64,000 nt of DNA. It comes from Carposina sasakii (lineage: Eukaryota > Arthropoda > Insecta > Lepidoptera > Carposinidae). The DNA is taken from positions 9,927,501 through 9,991,500 of the forward strand of contig CP053159.1 in assembly GCA_014607495.2 (NCBI GenBank), read 5' to 3'. Both the position numbers and the translations under genes were made by a program. The notes beneath the pieces were generated by a model. The model did no database searches. It saw only the letters and a program-made list of their open reading frames with translations, and was not told the origin of the DNA. This document shows, in pieces, positions 53,755 to 63,512 of this stretch (positions are counted from its first letter, which is position 1; each line of letters opens with the position of its first letter).

Positions 53755-56700
53755 TTCTCCCCCTCGTGCAGAGCACCAACTCTCGGCTCCGGCGACGACT
53801 CCACCGGCACCACCAGGATGATTTTCGAATGCGGGCGACGCAGTACTCCTCCGGGCGTCGCGACATCGACGACTCTCGTTCTCCCATCAGGTCCAGGGTA
53901 GACTTGGGTGATTCTTCCTTTTGGCCAGGTGCAGCGTGGTAGTGTGTGATCCACCACCAGCACGATGTCTCCACAACGCAGGTCCCTTGTTGCTGCTCGT
54001 CCATCAATCTTCCTGGGCAGCAACGTCGGCAGGTACTCCTTGATCCACCTGCTCCAGAAGTGGTCGACCATGCGTTGTGTGCTCTTCCATGTGCTCCGTC
54101 CTGCCATATCTTGATCGGTGAAGGCGCCCACCCTAGGCGCTCCGCAGGATCTCCCAATCAGGAAATGATTGGGAGTGAGAGCTTCTTCACTGGCGTTCTC
54201 GTCCAAGTCTGTCAAGGGTCTTGAGTTGACGATATGTTCTGCTTCTACCAGCAGCGTGTGCAGTACTTCTTCTCTCGGAGTCTTCTCGTTCAGGGTCGCT
54301 GCAAGGGCTGTTTTCACGGAACGGACCATTCTTTCCCAGGCTCCGCCCATGTTCGGTGCGCCTGGTGGTATGAATTTCCACCGGACGCCAATCTTCTCTG
54401 CTTCGGTCGCTAGAGTGTCTTCTTTCTTCAATTCCTCTATGGCCTCTTGCAGTTCTCTCTTCGCCCCGACGAAGTTGGTCCCGTTGTCGCTAAACAACAC
54501 GCTGGGCATTCCTCTTCGTGCAGCCATTCGTCGGAGAGCCAGTATCATTGAGTCGGTTGATAGAGAGGTAGCCAACTCAATGTGTACCGCTCTTGTGGTG
54601 AGGCATGTGAATAGAGCCCCCCACCTCTTCTCATGTCTTCTTCCGATCGTCACAATCATTGGGCCGAAGTAGTCCACCGCAGCACACGTAAAGGGGTGTG
54701 CTCCATGTCGCAGTCGTTCTTCTGGCAGATCTCCCGTCGGCACCGGTTGTGGTATCGTCTTCTTGACCCTGCACCATTGACAGTGATGCAGAGTCCATTT
54801 AACCGCAGATCGTAGTCCCAGAATCCAGTACCGCTGTCTTAACTCGTTGATGACCGTCGCGTGGTTCCCATGGTTGAACCTCTCGTGGTAGTGCTGGATC
54901 AGCAACTTCGTGACGTAATTCTTCCCATCCAATACAACTGGTCTTTTGAAGTTGCGATCAATGTTCTGTGCCGCGTCGATTCTTCCTCGTAGATGTAGTA
55001 GACCATTCTCTTCTATGACATCCAACTTCTTCAATTTACTACTTCTGTCTAGAGGTTTCGATCTTCGCAGGCAGGTCATCTCCTCTTCAAAACAATCTCT
55101 CTGGCTTCTTTGTAGTAGAAGCTTTTCTGCTTGCTCTAAGTACGTGGCTTCTAGAGGTATGAAGCGACGTACATCTTTGCTCTTCTTCACGGTAACTGGT
55201 CTTGCAGGGACATTCTTCTTCTTCCTGTTGACTTTCCACGAGGTGTCGTCTTTTTCTCTCTTCCTCGCAGCGTGGACTCGATTCTTCTTTCTGCACATGT
55301 CAATGAACTGCAAAACTCTGGCAGTTGCTCTCCATAATCTTGTCCAGCTGGAGAACCTCAGTGGATCAGGAGTCATCATCTTCGGGCCAGCGATTGCAGC
55401 AACTACTGCATTCTTTTCTTCCCCAGTAGGCTTCGTCTTGAAGGATCTGGGAGCTGGCCATTCTTCTTCTTTTCTCTGAAGAAACTCGGGGCCTGTGAAC
55501 CATCTGTGCGCCTGGTTGAAGTTCTCAGGAATCTCTCGCGTCGCATCATCTGCCGGATTTTGTGCCGTGGGAATCCAACGCCACTCTTGAGGCTTCGTTG
55601 TCTCTTCTATTTCCGCCAGGCGATGTGCGACGTAAGGCTTGAATGTCCTGGGGTCCGACTTAATCCAGGACAGTACAGTGCTGGAGTCGGTCCAGAAGAT
55701 CTTCCTCTTCGTCTTCAGGTCTAACTCCTTCTCGACTGAGTGAGCCAATCTGCTTCCCAGTAACGCCGCCTGCAGCTCCAGCCGAGGAATCGATATCGGC
55801 TTCAGCGGCGTCACCCTCGCCTTTCCAGCCAACAGAGACACCAGTATCTTGCCATCTTCATTCTTCGTACGCCAATACACGGCGGCGGCGTATGCTGTCT
55901 CGCTGGCATCTGTGAAGACGTGCAGCTCCCCCTCAGTGTTGGTCGGAGATATGCATCTTGGAATATGCAGATCTCGCAGCAGCTGTAGGTTCTTCATATA
56001 CTTCTTCCAGGTTTCACAGGCTTCTTCAGTTATCTCTTCATCCCATCCAACCCCGCTTCTCCAGACATCTTGCATCAGTTTCTTCCCTTGTATCAGTACT
56101 GGAGAGACTAATCCCATGGGGTCGAATGTTGACATGATCGCGCTGGTGATTTCTCTCTTCGTCGGAGTTCTGGCCTCGTTAATAACATCTTCTGGAGTGT
56201 TCCGCAGACTCGTTCTAAACCCCAATGCATCTTCTTTGATGAACCAACGAAGTCCCAGAGTCTTCTCTTCATGACCCAGCGTGATTTCAGTCTTCATTTC
56301 TTCGGTCTTCATGTCAGCAAGAACTTCTGGATGGTTTGAAGCCCAACCGCGCAGTTCAAACCCAGCCTTCAGATGAACGGTATCCACTTCTTTGGCAATC
56401 TTCTTTGCTGCTTCAATCGTGGCGAAACTCTGCAAGTAGTCATCCATATAATGATTTCGCACGATCGCTCTTGCTGCCTCAGGATACTCTTCTTTATGTT
56501 CTGCTGCATTCCGATTCTTAATATAGATAGCCGTACTGGGAGAGGATGCCGCACCGAAGATGACTGACTTCATTCTGTATTTCTTCGGAGATCCCTCTTG
56601 TCCTTGGCCCCTCCACAGGAATCTCAAGCTATCTCGATCTTCATCTCGTATTCTTATTTGCAGGAACATTTCCTTGATGTCTGCTACTACTGCGATGTGA

Positions 56701-59357
56701 CTCTGCCGAAACCTCAAAAGAACTCCAAACAGTGACTGCAACAAGTCTGGTCCCGGCAGCAGTGCATCGTTGAGACTCTTTCCTTGGACCTTGGCGGCAG
56801 CATCAAAGACAATCCTCATCTTCTTCTTCGTCGGATGCGTTACGGCGAAGTGCGGGAGATACCATTCTCTATCTGATGTACATTCTTCTGGTGCTTCTTC
56901 CGCGTAGTCATTCTCGAGAAGATGATTGATTTGCCGCTCATATTCTTTCTTCATGTCGATGTCCTTGTCTAGCTTCTTCTCAATATTCTTCAATCTGTTC
57001 TCAGCAGATTTGTAGCTAGCAGGCATCCTTTCATCTTCTGTCTTCCATAGAAGTCCTGTTTCGAAGCGACCTCCTTCAATGCGACGACTTGTCTTCTCCA
57101 GTGTCTGCAGGGCCTTGGCTTCAATATCCATACTCGGGCGACGAGGCTGTATCCCCAGCGACTCAATACTGAAATGCTCCTTGATAATCTTCTCCATGTG
57201 GTCATCTTCTTCTCCAGCCAGCTGCGCACAGTTGATGAAGTGCACTGGCTTCGACTCTCCTCCATCGGTGCCATGCAGTACCCAACCTAACTCAGTGAGG
57301 GAGGCGATGGGTTGGTTCTTCTTTCCCCTCCTGATGGCTCTTGACACGATGAGGTGCCAGTTGTCTTGCCCAATCAACAACTGTGGTGGATCTTCATTGT
57401 AGTGCAGCTGGTCTGCCATCTTCTTCAGATGTGAGCATTCTTCTATCCTAGACTTCTTGACGTATTGAGGCGCGAGGTCCATCTTGTCAATTGTTCGAAC
57501 CTCGTTCAATCTCTTCCTGCCCTCTTGATGAACTCCTCGTATCTCCATAGACAGCCTTTGAGAGTTCTTCTTCATAATAGTCTTCCCGCCGACAGTGGAT
57601 ATCGCCAAAGTCTCTTCCGGTCCTGACGCTCCAATCTTCTCTGCCACTGCTGAGTCTAACAGTGATACGGTAGACCCTTCATCCAGTAGCGCCAGGACCT
57701 TCTCCGAACCCCTGGGACCATACAACTCCACAGGGATGATCTTCAGGAAGGCTCTTGCTGTACTCGCAGCGTTGACCGGCAGCATGACGTGATTGGAGAC
57801 CTCTTGGACGTCTTCTTCTTCTTCTTTCTCCGGCTGCTGCTGTCTCTTCTCTGTATTGTGCAGCAGTTGATGATGAAGACGCTTGCAGATCTTGCATGGA
57901 GGTCTCTTGCAGGTTTCCTTCCGATGAGGACTATGCAGACACTTGAAGCATAGCCTGGACTTCTTCACAATATCCCATCTCTCTTGCACCGAAGACTCCT
58001 TGAAGCGTCGACATTCATACAGCCGGTGCTCCCCTCGGCAAGCTGGACACTCCATCTTCTCAGCCCGCGTTGGTTCTACTCGTTGCTCCGGCGGCCTTGG
58101 CTTCTCCGTAGTCTGATGCGTGAAGTGTTGCTTCAGGCCAAATCTTCTCGGCGTTTCAGGTGCTGCATATGCTCCACATCTATCAGCTTCTCGGTCTAGG
58201 AACCTGGACATCAACACCAGGTCCGGCTCTTCACTGTCTTCATGTTCAGCGGCGAAGTCGTACCATCTAAACTTCATGATAGGACCCATCTTCTCTTCGA
58301 TGGCCTTCTTCATCTCTGGCGAATACAGGAAATGTATCTTCTTCAGATTCTTGATCGTCGCAACCCCATTACTGACGATGCTGGCGAATAAGCATACATC
58401 CCTCGCAGTATCCATGATCTTCGGTAATGCCTTCATTCTTTCCAGTTCGTGCATCACCAAAGCATCTGGTCTTCCAAATCTTCTACGCAACGCATCGATG
58501 ATTTCTTCAGGTGCAGAATCAGAATACAAAATATTCTTGATCGCCTCTCTTGCTGCCCCCTTCAGCGCTCTTCTCAGCCGCGCCATATTCTGAGTGCTTG
58601 AGAAGAGTGGTGCAGTATCTTCATATACTCTCTTGAAGGCCAGCCATTCCGCGCTGTTTCCCTCGAAGGCAGGTAACTCGTGCATATAACTGGGTGGCGG
58701 TGCTGGACTTCTCACTGGACTGGACTCCATCGCCATCTTGATAGCTCCAGCCAACTCGCTGACTCGGTACCCTGAAGACTCGTGCGGCCTCGCGTCGATG
58801 GCTGGAAGAGCTTCCTTCATCGGCTCCCCCTCCTTTTCTTCAACGTCCATCGTCGCTCGGACCCATTCTTGCACGTGCGCCGTTCTGTCTTCAGGCTCCT
58901 CGTCTTCTGATCTGGACTCGTCCTCTTCATCTTCATATTGGATACGAGCCAGTCTTGCTTCTGCCAATTTTGCTTCAGCCTCTATCTTCATTAACTTTAG
59001 ACGTGCCAGTTCCTCACGCGCCTCAAGCTCCTTCTTCCGGGAGCGCTTCGACTTGGCGAGCGAGGGTGCCTTCACTGGAACCAAGGTGAGTGCTGAAGAG
59101 CTCTTCTTCTTCGGGTGTTCTTCTGTACCAGCGGCACTGGCCATCGTGCCAGAGCCTGTCGTCTTCGTCCCGGCGGAATCCATAGTCGACGTTCCTGTGG
59201 TGCCCGAAGTCGCTTCAGAAGAAGTCGTTCCCGAAGTCATCTCTGATGATGTTCTATCCTCTTCTTGTGCCGAAGACCTTCCGTGTTGCGATCTGGTGAC
59301 CGGCATCTTCTGCGCTGATATCTTCTCTTGTCCGAAGGATCCGGCTCGAAGGACCAT
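53715..59357 (-). CDS. gag-pol: BEL/Pao Gag-Pol polyprotein
   Basis: 1880 codons, uninterrupted. ATG 59357 overlaps the primer site; the next Met, at residue 18 (MPVTRSQHGR), is an equally good start. In order: a charged N-terminal coil (about 100-150); Gag with three zinc-binding clusters (about 430-490: CPACRGEHRLYEC, CFKCLHSPHRKETC, CKICKRLHHQLLH); aspartic protease (LLDEGSTVSLL, about 558); RT with IVADIKEMFLQIR-type motif and Y-M-D-D (about 968); RNase H (VFTDASETAYAAAV, about 1145); integrase with the H-H-C-C finger (about 1490-1530) and D, D, E at about 1561 (VDYFGP), 1625 (FSDNGTNF) and 1672 (AWERMV); then the C-terminal DUF5641-like part. All key residues are present. Its last codons lie in the 3' LTR. 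Confidence 0.95.
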   Translation of the reverse strand: MVLRAGSFGQEKISAQKMPVTRSQHGRSSAQEEDRTSSEMTSGTTSSEATSGTTGTSTMDSAGTKTTGSGTMASAAGTEEHPKKKSSSALTLVPVKAPSLAKSKRSRKKELEAREELARLKLMKIEAEAKLAEARLARIQYEDEEDESRSEDEEPEDRTAHVQEWVRATMDVEEKEGEPMKEALPAIDARPHESSGYRVSELAGAIKMAMESSPVRSPAPPPSYMHELPAFEGNSAEWLAFKRVYEDTAPLFSSTQNMARLRRALKGAAREAIKNILYSDSAPEEIIDALRRRFGRPDALVMHELERMKALPKIMDTARDVCLFASIVSNGVATIKNLKKIHFLYSPEMKKAIEEKMGPIMKFRWYDFAAEHEDSEEPDLVLMSRFLDREADRCGAYAAPETPRRFGLKQHFTHQTTEKPRPPEQRVEPTRAEKMECPACRGEHRLYECRRFKESSVQERWDIVKKSRLCFKCLHSPHRKETCKRPPCKICKRLHHQLLHNTEKRQQQPEKEEEEDVQEVSNHVMLPVNAASTARAFLKIIPVELYGPRGSEKVLALLDEGSTVSLLDSAVAEKIGASGPEETLAISTVGGKTIMKKNSQRLSMEIRGVHQEGRKRLNEVRTIDKMDLAPQYVKKSRIEECSHLKKMADQLHYNEDPPQLLIGQDNWHLIVSRAIRRGKKNQPIASLTELGWVLHGTDGGESKPVHFINCAQLAGEEDDHMEKIIKEHFSIESLGIQPRRPSMDIEAKALQTLEKTSRRIEGGRFETGLLWKTEDERMPASYKSAENRLKNIEKKLDKDIDMKKEYERQINHLLENDYAEEAPEECTSDREWYLPHFAVTHPTKKKMRIVFDAAAKVQGKSLNDALLPGPDLLQSLFGVLLRFRQSHIAVVADIKEMFLQIRIRDEDRDSLRFLWRGQGQEGSPKKYRMKSVIFGAASSPSTAIYIKNRNAAEHKEEYPEAARAIVRNHYMDDYLQSFATIEAAKKIAKEVDTVHLKAGFELRGWASNHPEVLADMKTEEMKTEITLGHEEKTLGLRWFIKEDALGFRTSLRNTPEDVINEARTPTKREITSAIMSTFDPMGLVSPVLIQGKKLMQDVWRSGVGWDEEITEEACETWKKYMKNLQLLRDLHIPRCISPTNTEGELHVFTDASETAYAAAVYWRTKNEDGKILVSLLAGKARVTPLKPISIPRLELQAALLGSRLAHSVEKELDLKTKRKIFWTDSSTVLSWIKSDPRTFKPYVAHRLAEIEETTKPQEWRWIPTAQNPADDATREIPENFNQAHRWFTGPEFLQRKEEEWPAPRSFKTKPTGEEKNAVVAAIAGPKMMTPDPLRFSSWTRLWRATARVLQFIDMCRKKNRVHAARKREKDDTSWKVNRKKKNVPARPVTVKKSKDVRRFIPLEATYLEQAEKLLLQRSQRDCFEEEMTCLRRSKPLDRSSKLKKLDVIEENGLLHLRGRIDAAQNIDRNFKRPVVLDGKNYVTKLLIQHYHERFNHGNHATVINELRQRYWILGLRSAVKWTLHHCQWCRVKKTIPQPVPTGDLPEERLRHGAHPFTCAAVDYFGPMIVTIGRRHEKRWGALFTCLTTRAVHIELATSLSTDSMILALRRMAARRGMPSVLFSDNGTNFVGAKRELQEAIEELKKEDTLATEAEKIGVRWKFIPPGAPNMGGAWERMVRSVKTALAATLNEKTPREEVLHTLLVEAEHIVNSRPLTDLDENASEEALTPNHFLIGRSCGAPRVGAFTDQDMAGRSTWKSTQRMVDHFWSRWIKEYLPTLLPRKIDGRAATRDLRCGDIVLVVDHTLPRCTWPKGRITQVYPGPDGRTRVVDVATPGGVLRRPHSKIILVVPVESSPEPRVGALHEGENVGDEDMKPTQTE
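53755..53765 (-). promoter_or_regulatory. Polypurine tract of the BEL element
   Basis: On the minus strand GAGGGGGAGAA directly precedes the TGTCGG of the 3' LTR. It primes plus-strand DNA synthesis. It lies inside the coding frame and encodes E-G-E-N. Confidence 0.85.
59339..59356 (-). promoter_or_regulatory. Primer binding site, tRNA-Tyr type
   Basis: The minus strand reads TGGTCCTTCGAGCCGGAT, two bases after the 5' LTR. It is complementary to ATCCGGCTCGAAGGACCA, which I recognise as the 3' end of eukaryotic tRNA-Tyr with CCA (acceptor CCTTCGA/TCGAAGG). The tRNA identity is from knowledge of tRNA sequences, not from a search. Confidence 0.85.
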
Positions 59358-59358
59358 C

Positions 59359-60459
59359 TGTTACGGCCAGCTCCCGTTTCAGCGGGTCCGGCCGGGGAAA
59401 GGATCCCCGGGGTGACGAACGCGGTGGGCCCGGGGCGTAACTCCCAAACCCGCGCTGGTCGCGTCCGCCTCGCGCACCCTTCACCCGTGTGCGCAGCTCC
59501 GATATCAGCCGCGGCGTCGTCGCGTACTAAATACGCGCCGGTCACCCTATTGTATGTTGTTGTCAAACCCCTGTATGTTGTTGTCGTACGCGGGAGTGAG
59601 AGAGACAAAACACACTTTTCTTCCAAACTGCGGGCAGGAGGTCAGTCTTCAGGCAGTCTTCAGTGGCTTCTCTTGTTCCTATTTTGCTTCCTTTTCACTT
59701 TTCTTCTTATATTTCTTCTTAGGAACTCGCCTCGGATTGAACACACAAAATCCGTGCGACTTACAAATATGTCGACGGTTCACCCTTACCGTCTGGAACG
59801 CGGTAGAAATTCTCTACGATTTCTTCTAACATTTTATCTAGTTTGTCCCTTGACTGACCTCTTTTGCGCCCTATATTTATTTCAAAATAAACATTACATA
59901 CATGTGTTATACATTGTTAAAAAGGTCTTAATTAGCTCTATCTAATTATATAAGAATCTTATTTTTAAGTTTAAACAATAAAAAGTTGTCAAAGGAGAAA
60001 AGTCAAAAATCTTACCAATTTTACCGATTTGCTAAGTTTAGCCCTTAATAAAATCTAATTTACACAATCTATATACATGAATTATATATCACTAGAAAGG
60101 GCATAAACTGAACTCTAATAAGAAATAATCAGATTCATTCTAATTGGAATATTCTCGAAGCTACTGTGAGCACAAGTTCAAAATCTTAATAAACTATGAA
60201 ACCGCAAATATCTACTAAAGTAATTATTCAATTTACTTAAAAATACTCTTAATGTGCTCAGAATAGCTACCTACACCTAATAAAACTCGAAGGGATAAGA
60301 AATAAGTCAGACACAAAACAACCCTACCTAGTACAAACTTAATGCTAGCGCTATACCTAACATGTATTGCAAACTCTTTATTCAAATATCAACCTTATCT
60401 ATATGTACATAACATCGAATCATTCAGTTTGGGTAGGTTTCATGTCTTCGTCGCCGACA
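59359..60459 (-). repeat. BEL 5' LTR, intact, 1101 bp
   Basis: On the minus strand it begins TGTCGGCGACGAAGACATGA at 60459 and ends ...GGCCGTAACA at 59359. A doubled motif (plus-strand GTATGTTGTTGTC at 59552-59564 and 59573-59585) lies about 200 bases from its end. Plus-strand frames inside are shadows. Confidence 0.93.
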
Positions 60460-60464
60460 GCTAC
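60460..60464. repeat. Target site duplication GCTAC of the BEL element, right
   Basis: Matches 45841-45845. Host intron sequence follows (ATTGTTCAGCTCTC). Confidence 0.9.
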
Positions 60465-60710
60465 ATTGTTCAGCTCTCATTATGTGAGATTGTCTACAGG
60501 TTAGGCCATACATAACAGCTCACTTCAGTATACCTAAAACATTCCCAACTTTTTGCTCTTGACTCTTTTCTGTCTGTGACACATACTGAAAAAAGAATGG
60601 TATATAATCTTACTTTTTCTTGGCCATCCTCTCTTATTTTATACAATGTCTTTAGAAATATGTATTACCAGGCCATGAGAAATTTAACAACCTAATTCTC
60701 TTTCAAACAG

Positions 60711-60844
60711 ATGCTCAGAAGCACCCTCCCATCATAACATTTGGGAAACCAGATGTGGTGGTGGGTGGTATGCTGCGCGCGAACTGCACCAGTGCTCCTG
60801 CTGCGCCACCACCAAAACTGATCTGGTATATTGACAATGAAAAG
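60711..60844 (+). CDS. Ig (beat-like) gene exon 4: first half of Ig domain 2
   Basis: Acceptor TTTCAAACAG|ATGC and donor AAAG|GTAAGT. With the leftover T from exon 3 it reads YAQKHPPIITFGKPDVVVGG, MLRANCTSAPAAPPPKLIWY, IDNEK. It contains the B-strand Cys (R-A-N-C) and the core Trp (L-I-W-Y) of the second Ig domain. P-x-I...V-G-G-x-L-x-x-N-C-T-S...P-x-x-L-x-W-Y-I is the pattern found in beat Ig2. N-glycosylation sequon NCT. Phase 0 at the end. Confidence 0.87.
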
Positions 60845-60923
60845 GTAAGTTCGTTAATAATGCATAAGCTCTCAAACTTCCTCGACTCATCTTCTGTTTT
60901 TTGTTATAAATTATGTACCTAAA

Positions 60924-61057
60924 GGCCGATTTTTCCAATGCTCAGATAGCCTATCAGGAGGATAAAGTTGATGTTGTCTTTCTCTAAAACTTTACCAAGA
61001 TAGTTACAGCATCAATTATATCCTTCAGATAGACTATCTGACCATTGGAAAAATCAT
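60924..61057. mobile_element. MITE with GGCCGATTTTTCCAATG ends (intron 4)
   Basis: The left end GGCCGATTTTTCCAATGCTC, then AGATAGCCTATC; the right end AGATAGACTATCTGACCATT, then GGAAAAATC. It is an inverted repeat of about 130 bp with two relatives in other introns of this gene. Confidence 0.65.
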
Positions 61058-62363
61058 CCCAAATACTTAAATTATACATACCTATAATATTACATTATTT
61101 TATTAGCCTTTTTTACTTATGCTTATGAAGTCGCTGAAAAAAACTATACCCTTTATATCATTGTTGTTATATGTATAAGAGTATGTTGTTAAGAATACAA
61201 AAAATATAAAGGAAGAAAACCAGTAAGTATTTGTTTTAATAAAATAAAGAACGTTCATTTTTCCTTGTTCAAGAGGCTCGTGTAGTATGGAGCAATCTCT
61301 CAAATTAAAAGCCTCTTCTGATGTGAGCATACGTAAGCAGAAATTTGTGTTTGAAAACGCTCTCGAGTTGGTAGAGTGAAATAGTTAGCGATTTTAGAAA
61401 TTGCAAAAACTTATATCAACACGCTTTGACCTAAAATTTTTATGACCAGAGATTGGCAAGCAGGTTAGGTATGATATTACATAAGCACTTTATAGTAGTA
61501 GAAATAGTTACAATACCGAAAATATTACAATTTTCACATTGTGATGGAATGATCCTTTGCGATAAGATACTATTATGTATTACGAATTCTTTATTCAATC
61601 AACCATAATCGTAGGATTTTCGATTCAGCTTTGCTTTTTCAAGATACGTAATGAGGGAGAACTTTAGACATTGCGTGATGGAAACCCAAAAATGAATTTT
61701 ATCAATCAATCCAAACTTGTACTCGTAGATAAACAAAATATGAAATTCTAAAGTCTTTAAAAAAACTTGTCATCTCTTTTGTGCAAATTTCCAACGAATT
61801 TTAGAATCACCAGCGCTAAGTGTCCTCCACGCGGCTCTAACGCTCCGGATGAATATTTATCAGCAGCTTAGATCTTAATGCTCCTGACAAATACATTGGT
61901 GCTAAGTGGCTATGGCTCTTGGGGTACACACTTGAGTAATTAGAAGGTTTTACGATGTTAAAAAATTGAGGTTGGTGCTAAATGAAAAAATATGAAATTT
62001 AATTAATTGTGAGTAGAGATAAATGTAATTAAATTAAAGTAGTTAAATAATTCATCACGTCCATGAAATATGCTATTTTGTTGTACATTCATTGAATATG
62101 TCTGTCTTTATATGAGCTAACAATAAGGAAGAAACATGACGCGTGGCTTGTCCCATCAAAGATCTAATCTTGGCCTCGGCAGATACTCGTACAAGCTCAT
62201 TGATAAACCTAAATATTTTATAAATAGTTCTTTAGACTCTAGTAAATTCTAGCTCTAGTAAAGCAGCACACCGTTTTGTTAATTATAACATTTACATGTA
62301 TTTGCTAGTCTGCAATAGGTGTGTATTTAAAAAAAATGTTTCTGAGCAATCCTATTTTAACAG
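61058..62363. other. Rest of intron 4
   Basis: AT-rich. No exon or repeat could be supported, although the ending CCTATTTTAACAG is a good acceptor. Confidence 0.5.
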
Positions 62364-62597
62364 GTGCCGGAAGATTTAATAAAACACTTCTCCTACCGCG
62401 TGTCCAGTATGACACGAACTAAAGGCGGAGGTGGATACCGCCACAGAAAACACCAGCACCGATACATAGCACCTGAATTGAACTACACAGCCAAATACTG
62501 GGCCTTGGTCAGCGAGACAACTACACCACCGCCACCCAATTTCACGAAACATAACAAATGTACCCTAAAAGATGCGCAGAGTCAAGAAATGATGAAG
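62364..62597 (+). CDS. Ig (beat-like) gene exon 5: middle of Ig domain 2 with basic insertion
   Basis: Acceptor TTTTAACAG|GTGCCG and donor ATGAAG|GTTAGT; 78 codons. It reads VPEDLIKHFSYRVSSMTRTK, then GGGGYRHRKHQHRYIAPE, ELNYTAKYWALVSETTTPPP and so on to QSQEMMK. V-P-E-D-L follows directly on W-Y-I-D-N-E-K, as expected. The Gly-run plus Arg/His/Lys-rich loop and the T-T-T-P-P-P-P-N-F-T stretch make this exon longer than I expect for that part of a beat Ig2. Two glycosylation sequons (NYT, NFT). The single Cys (N-K-C-T) has no obvious partner in the visible exons. Confidence 0.75.
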
Positions 62598-63256
62598 GTT
62601 AGTCGAAATTATTCTTCAAAACTGTACTAACTTTGTTTATAGTAGATCAATTTTAATAACCGTCTAAAGAAATCACAAGAGAAGAATCTTTAGATTCCAC
62701 AACAAAGAGTTTACCTTTATATCAAGTTTGGAACAAGATATAGTCACTGCCAAGTGCAAACCGATCTTTGAAAAATGATTAAAGTTTTACCATTTTAAAA
62801 TGAACGTAACTGACGTTAGAAAACTCTAGCGTTTCTAGATTGTGAACAAACTCGACTTATTGTTTTAAATTAAACTTGAACAGCTGTGCCACACCTAGAT
62901 GTAACTAACTGCCTTTTATATCTGTATTTTATTTATTTATTTCCATAAAGAATATACAGCATAGTACATGTAACAGATCCAGCCTAATACTTAACTAAAG
63001 TCAATAAATATGTTCTACAGCTTAACTAACAAAAGTGAGAAAAAATGAAAACAACCATAAAATTGGTATTGAATTTGTATCATTCTCATTTCTTGGATCA
63101 TATTATTAACTTTTGAGGAGGTAACGTTTAGTATAGATAATATATTAAAATATGTTACACCCACTAGGTCACATACATTACTCGCATTATGAGAAGTCAG
63201 CTTAAGTTTGCACCTGTCGAATGCAAAACAATACAATAATTTTCTTTACAACCCAG
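62598..63256. other. Intron 5
   Basis: AT-rich. Bases 62925-63010 (TTTATTTATTTATTTCC, then ATAAAGAATATACAGCATAG) look like the 3' tail of a minus-strand LINE without coding part. The intron ends TTTACAACCCAG. Confidence 0.4.
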
Positions 63257-63428
63257 ATCCAAGAAAAACCACGAGTCCAAGCTCCTGTCCCCATATCTCT
63301 GTGGGTATCTATAGCTGAGCTAAGGACCCCTGCACATGGAAAGCTACAGTTGACCTGCACAGCCACCATACCAGATGAAGTGGGACCAGGTGAACGATAT
63401 GCTGACGTAAAGAAACAAACGGTTACCG
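63257..63428 (+). CDS. Ig (beat-like) gene exon 6: end of Ig domain 2
   Basis: Acceptor ACAACCCAG|ATCCAAG and donor ACCG|GTATGT. It reads IQEKPRVQAPVPISLWVSIA, ELRTPAHGKLQLTCTATIPD, then EVGPGERYADVKKQTVT. G-K-L-Q-L-T-C-T-A-T-I is the closing Cys strand of beat Ig2 (family pattern G-x-L-x-L-x-C-x-A-x-I). It ends in phase 1, so at least one further exon follows outside the window. Confidence 0.83.
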
Positions 63429-63512
63429 GTATGTTAAGTGCATGTTTTCTGTCCTGTGATTCTATAATTCTTATAATTAACAATTATTCTTATAACTAGG
63501 TATATACATAGA

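Larger units (their letters stand above)
45846..60459 (-). mobile_element. BEL/Pao LTR retrotransposon, full length, with nested Jockey-type LINE
   Basis: Right (5') LTR 59359-60459 and left (3') LTR 45846-46231 plus 53040-53754 look identical by eye once the nested 6797-bp LINE and one 11-bp duplication copy are removed, and begin TG and end CA. A GCTAC duplication flanks the element. The interior (53755-59358, 5604 bp) is one open frame. The primer site fits tRNA-Tyr and a purine tract precedes the 3' LTR. Without the nested LINE the element is about 7.8 kb. The whole unit sits in intron 3 of the Ig gene in antisense orientation. Intact coding and LTR identity point to a recent insertion. 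Confidence 0.95.
33018..63428 (+). other. Ig-domain gene span, beaten path-like, six exons, incomplete at 3' end
   Basis: Joining 33018-33084, 42350-42561, 44017-44152, 60711-60844, 62364-62597 and 63257-63428 gives 955 nt of open frame (318 codons plus one base). Each junction is GT...AG and phases match (1, 0, 1, 0, 0, 1). The product has a signal peptide and two Ig-like domains. In the beat family these are secreted or membrane-bound ligands for Side-type receptors in axon guidance. Introns are about 9.3, 1.5, 16.6, 1.5 and 0.7 kb. The third holds the 14.6-kb nested retrotransposon, on the opposite strand. The C-terminal exons, the stop codon and any membrane anchor lie beyond the window. 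Confidence 0.7.

Noticed and set aside
58738..59415. 225-codon plus-strand frame opposite the BEL Gag region
   Set aside because: It is a Ser-rich shadow of the acidic and basic coding strand, without any domain.
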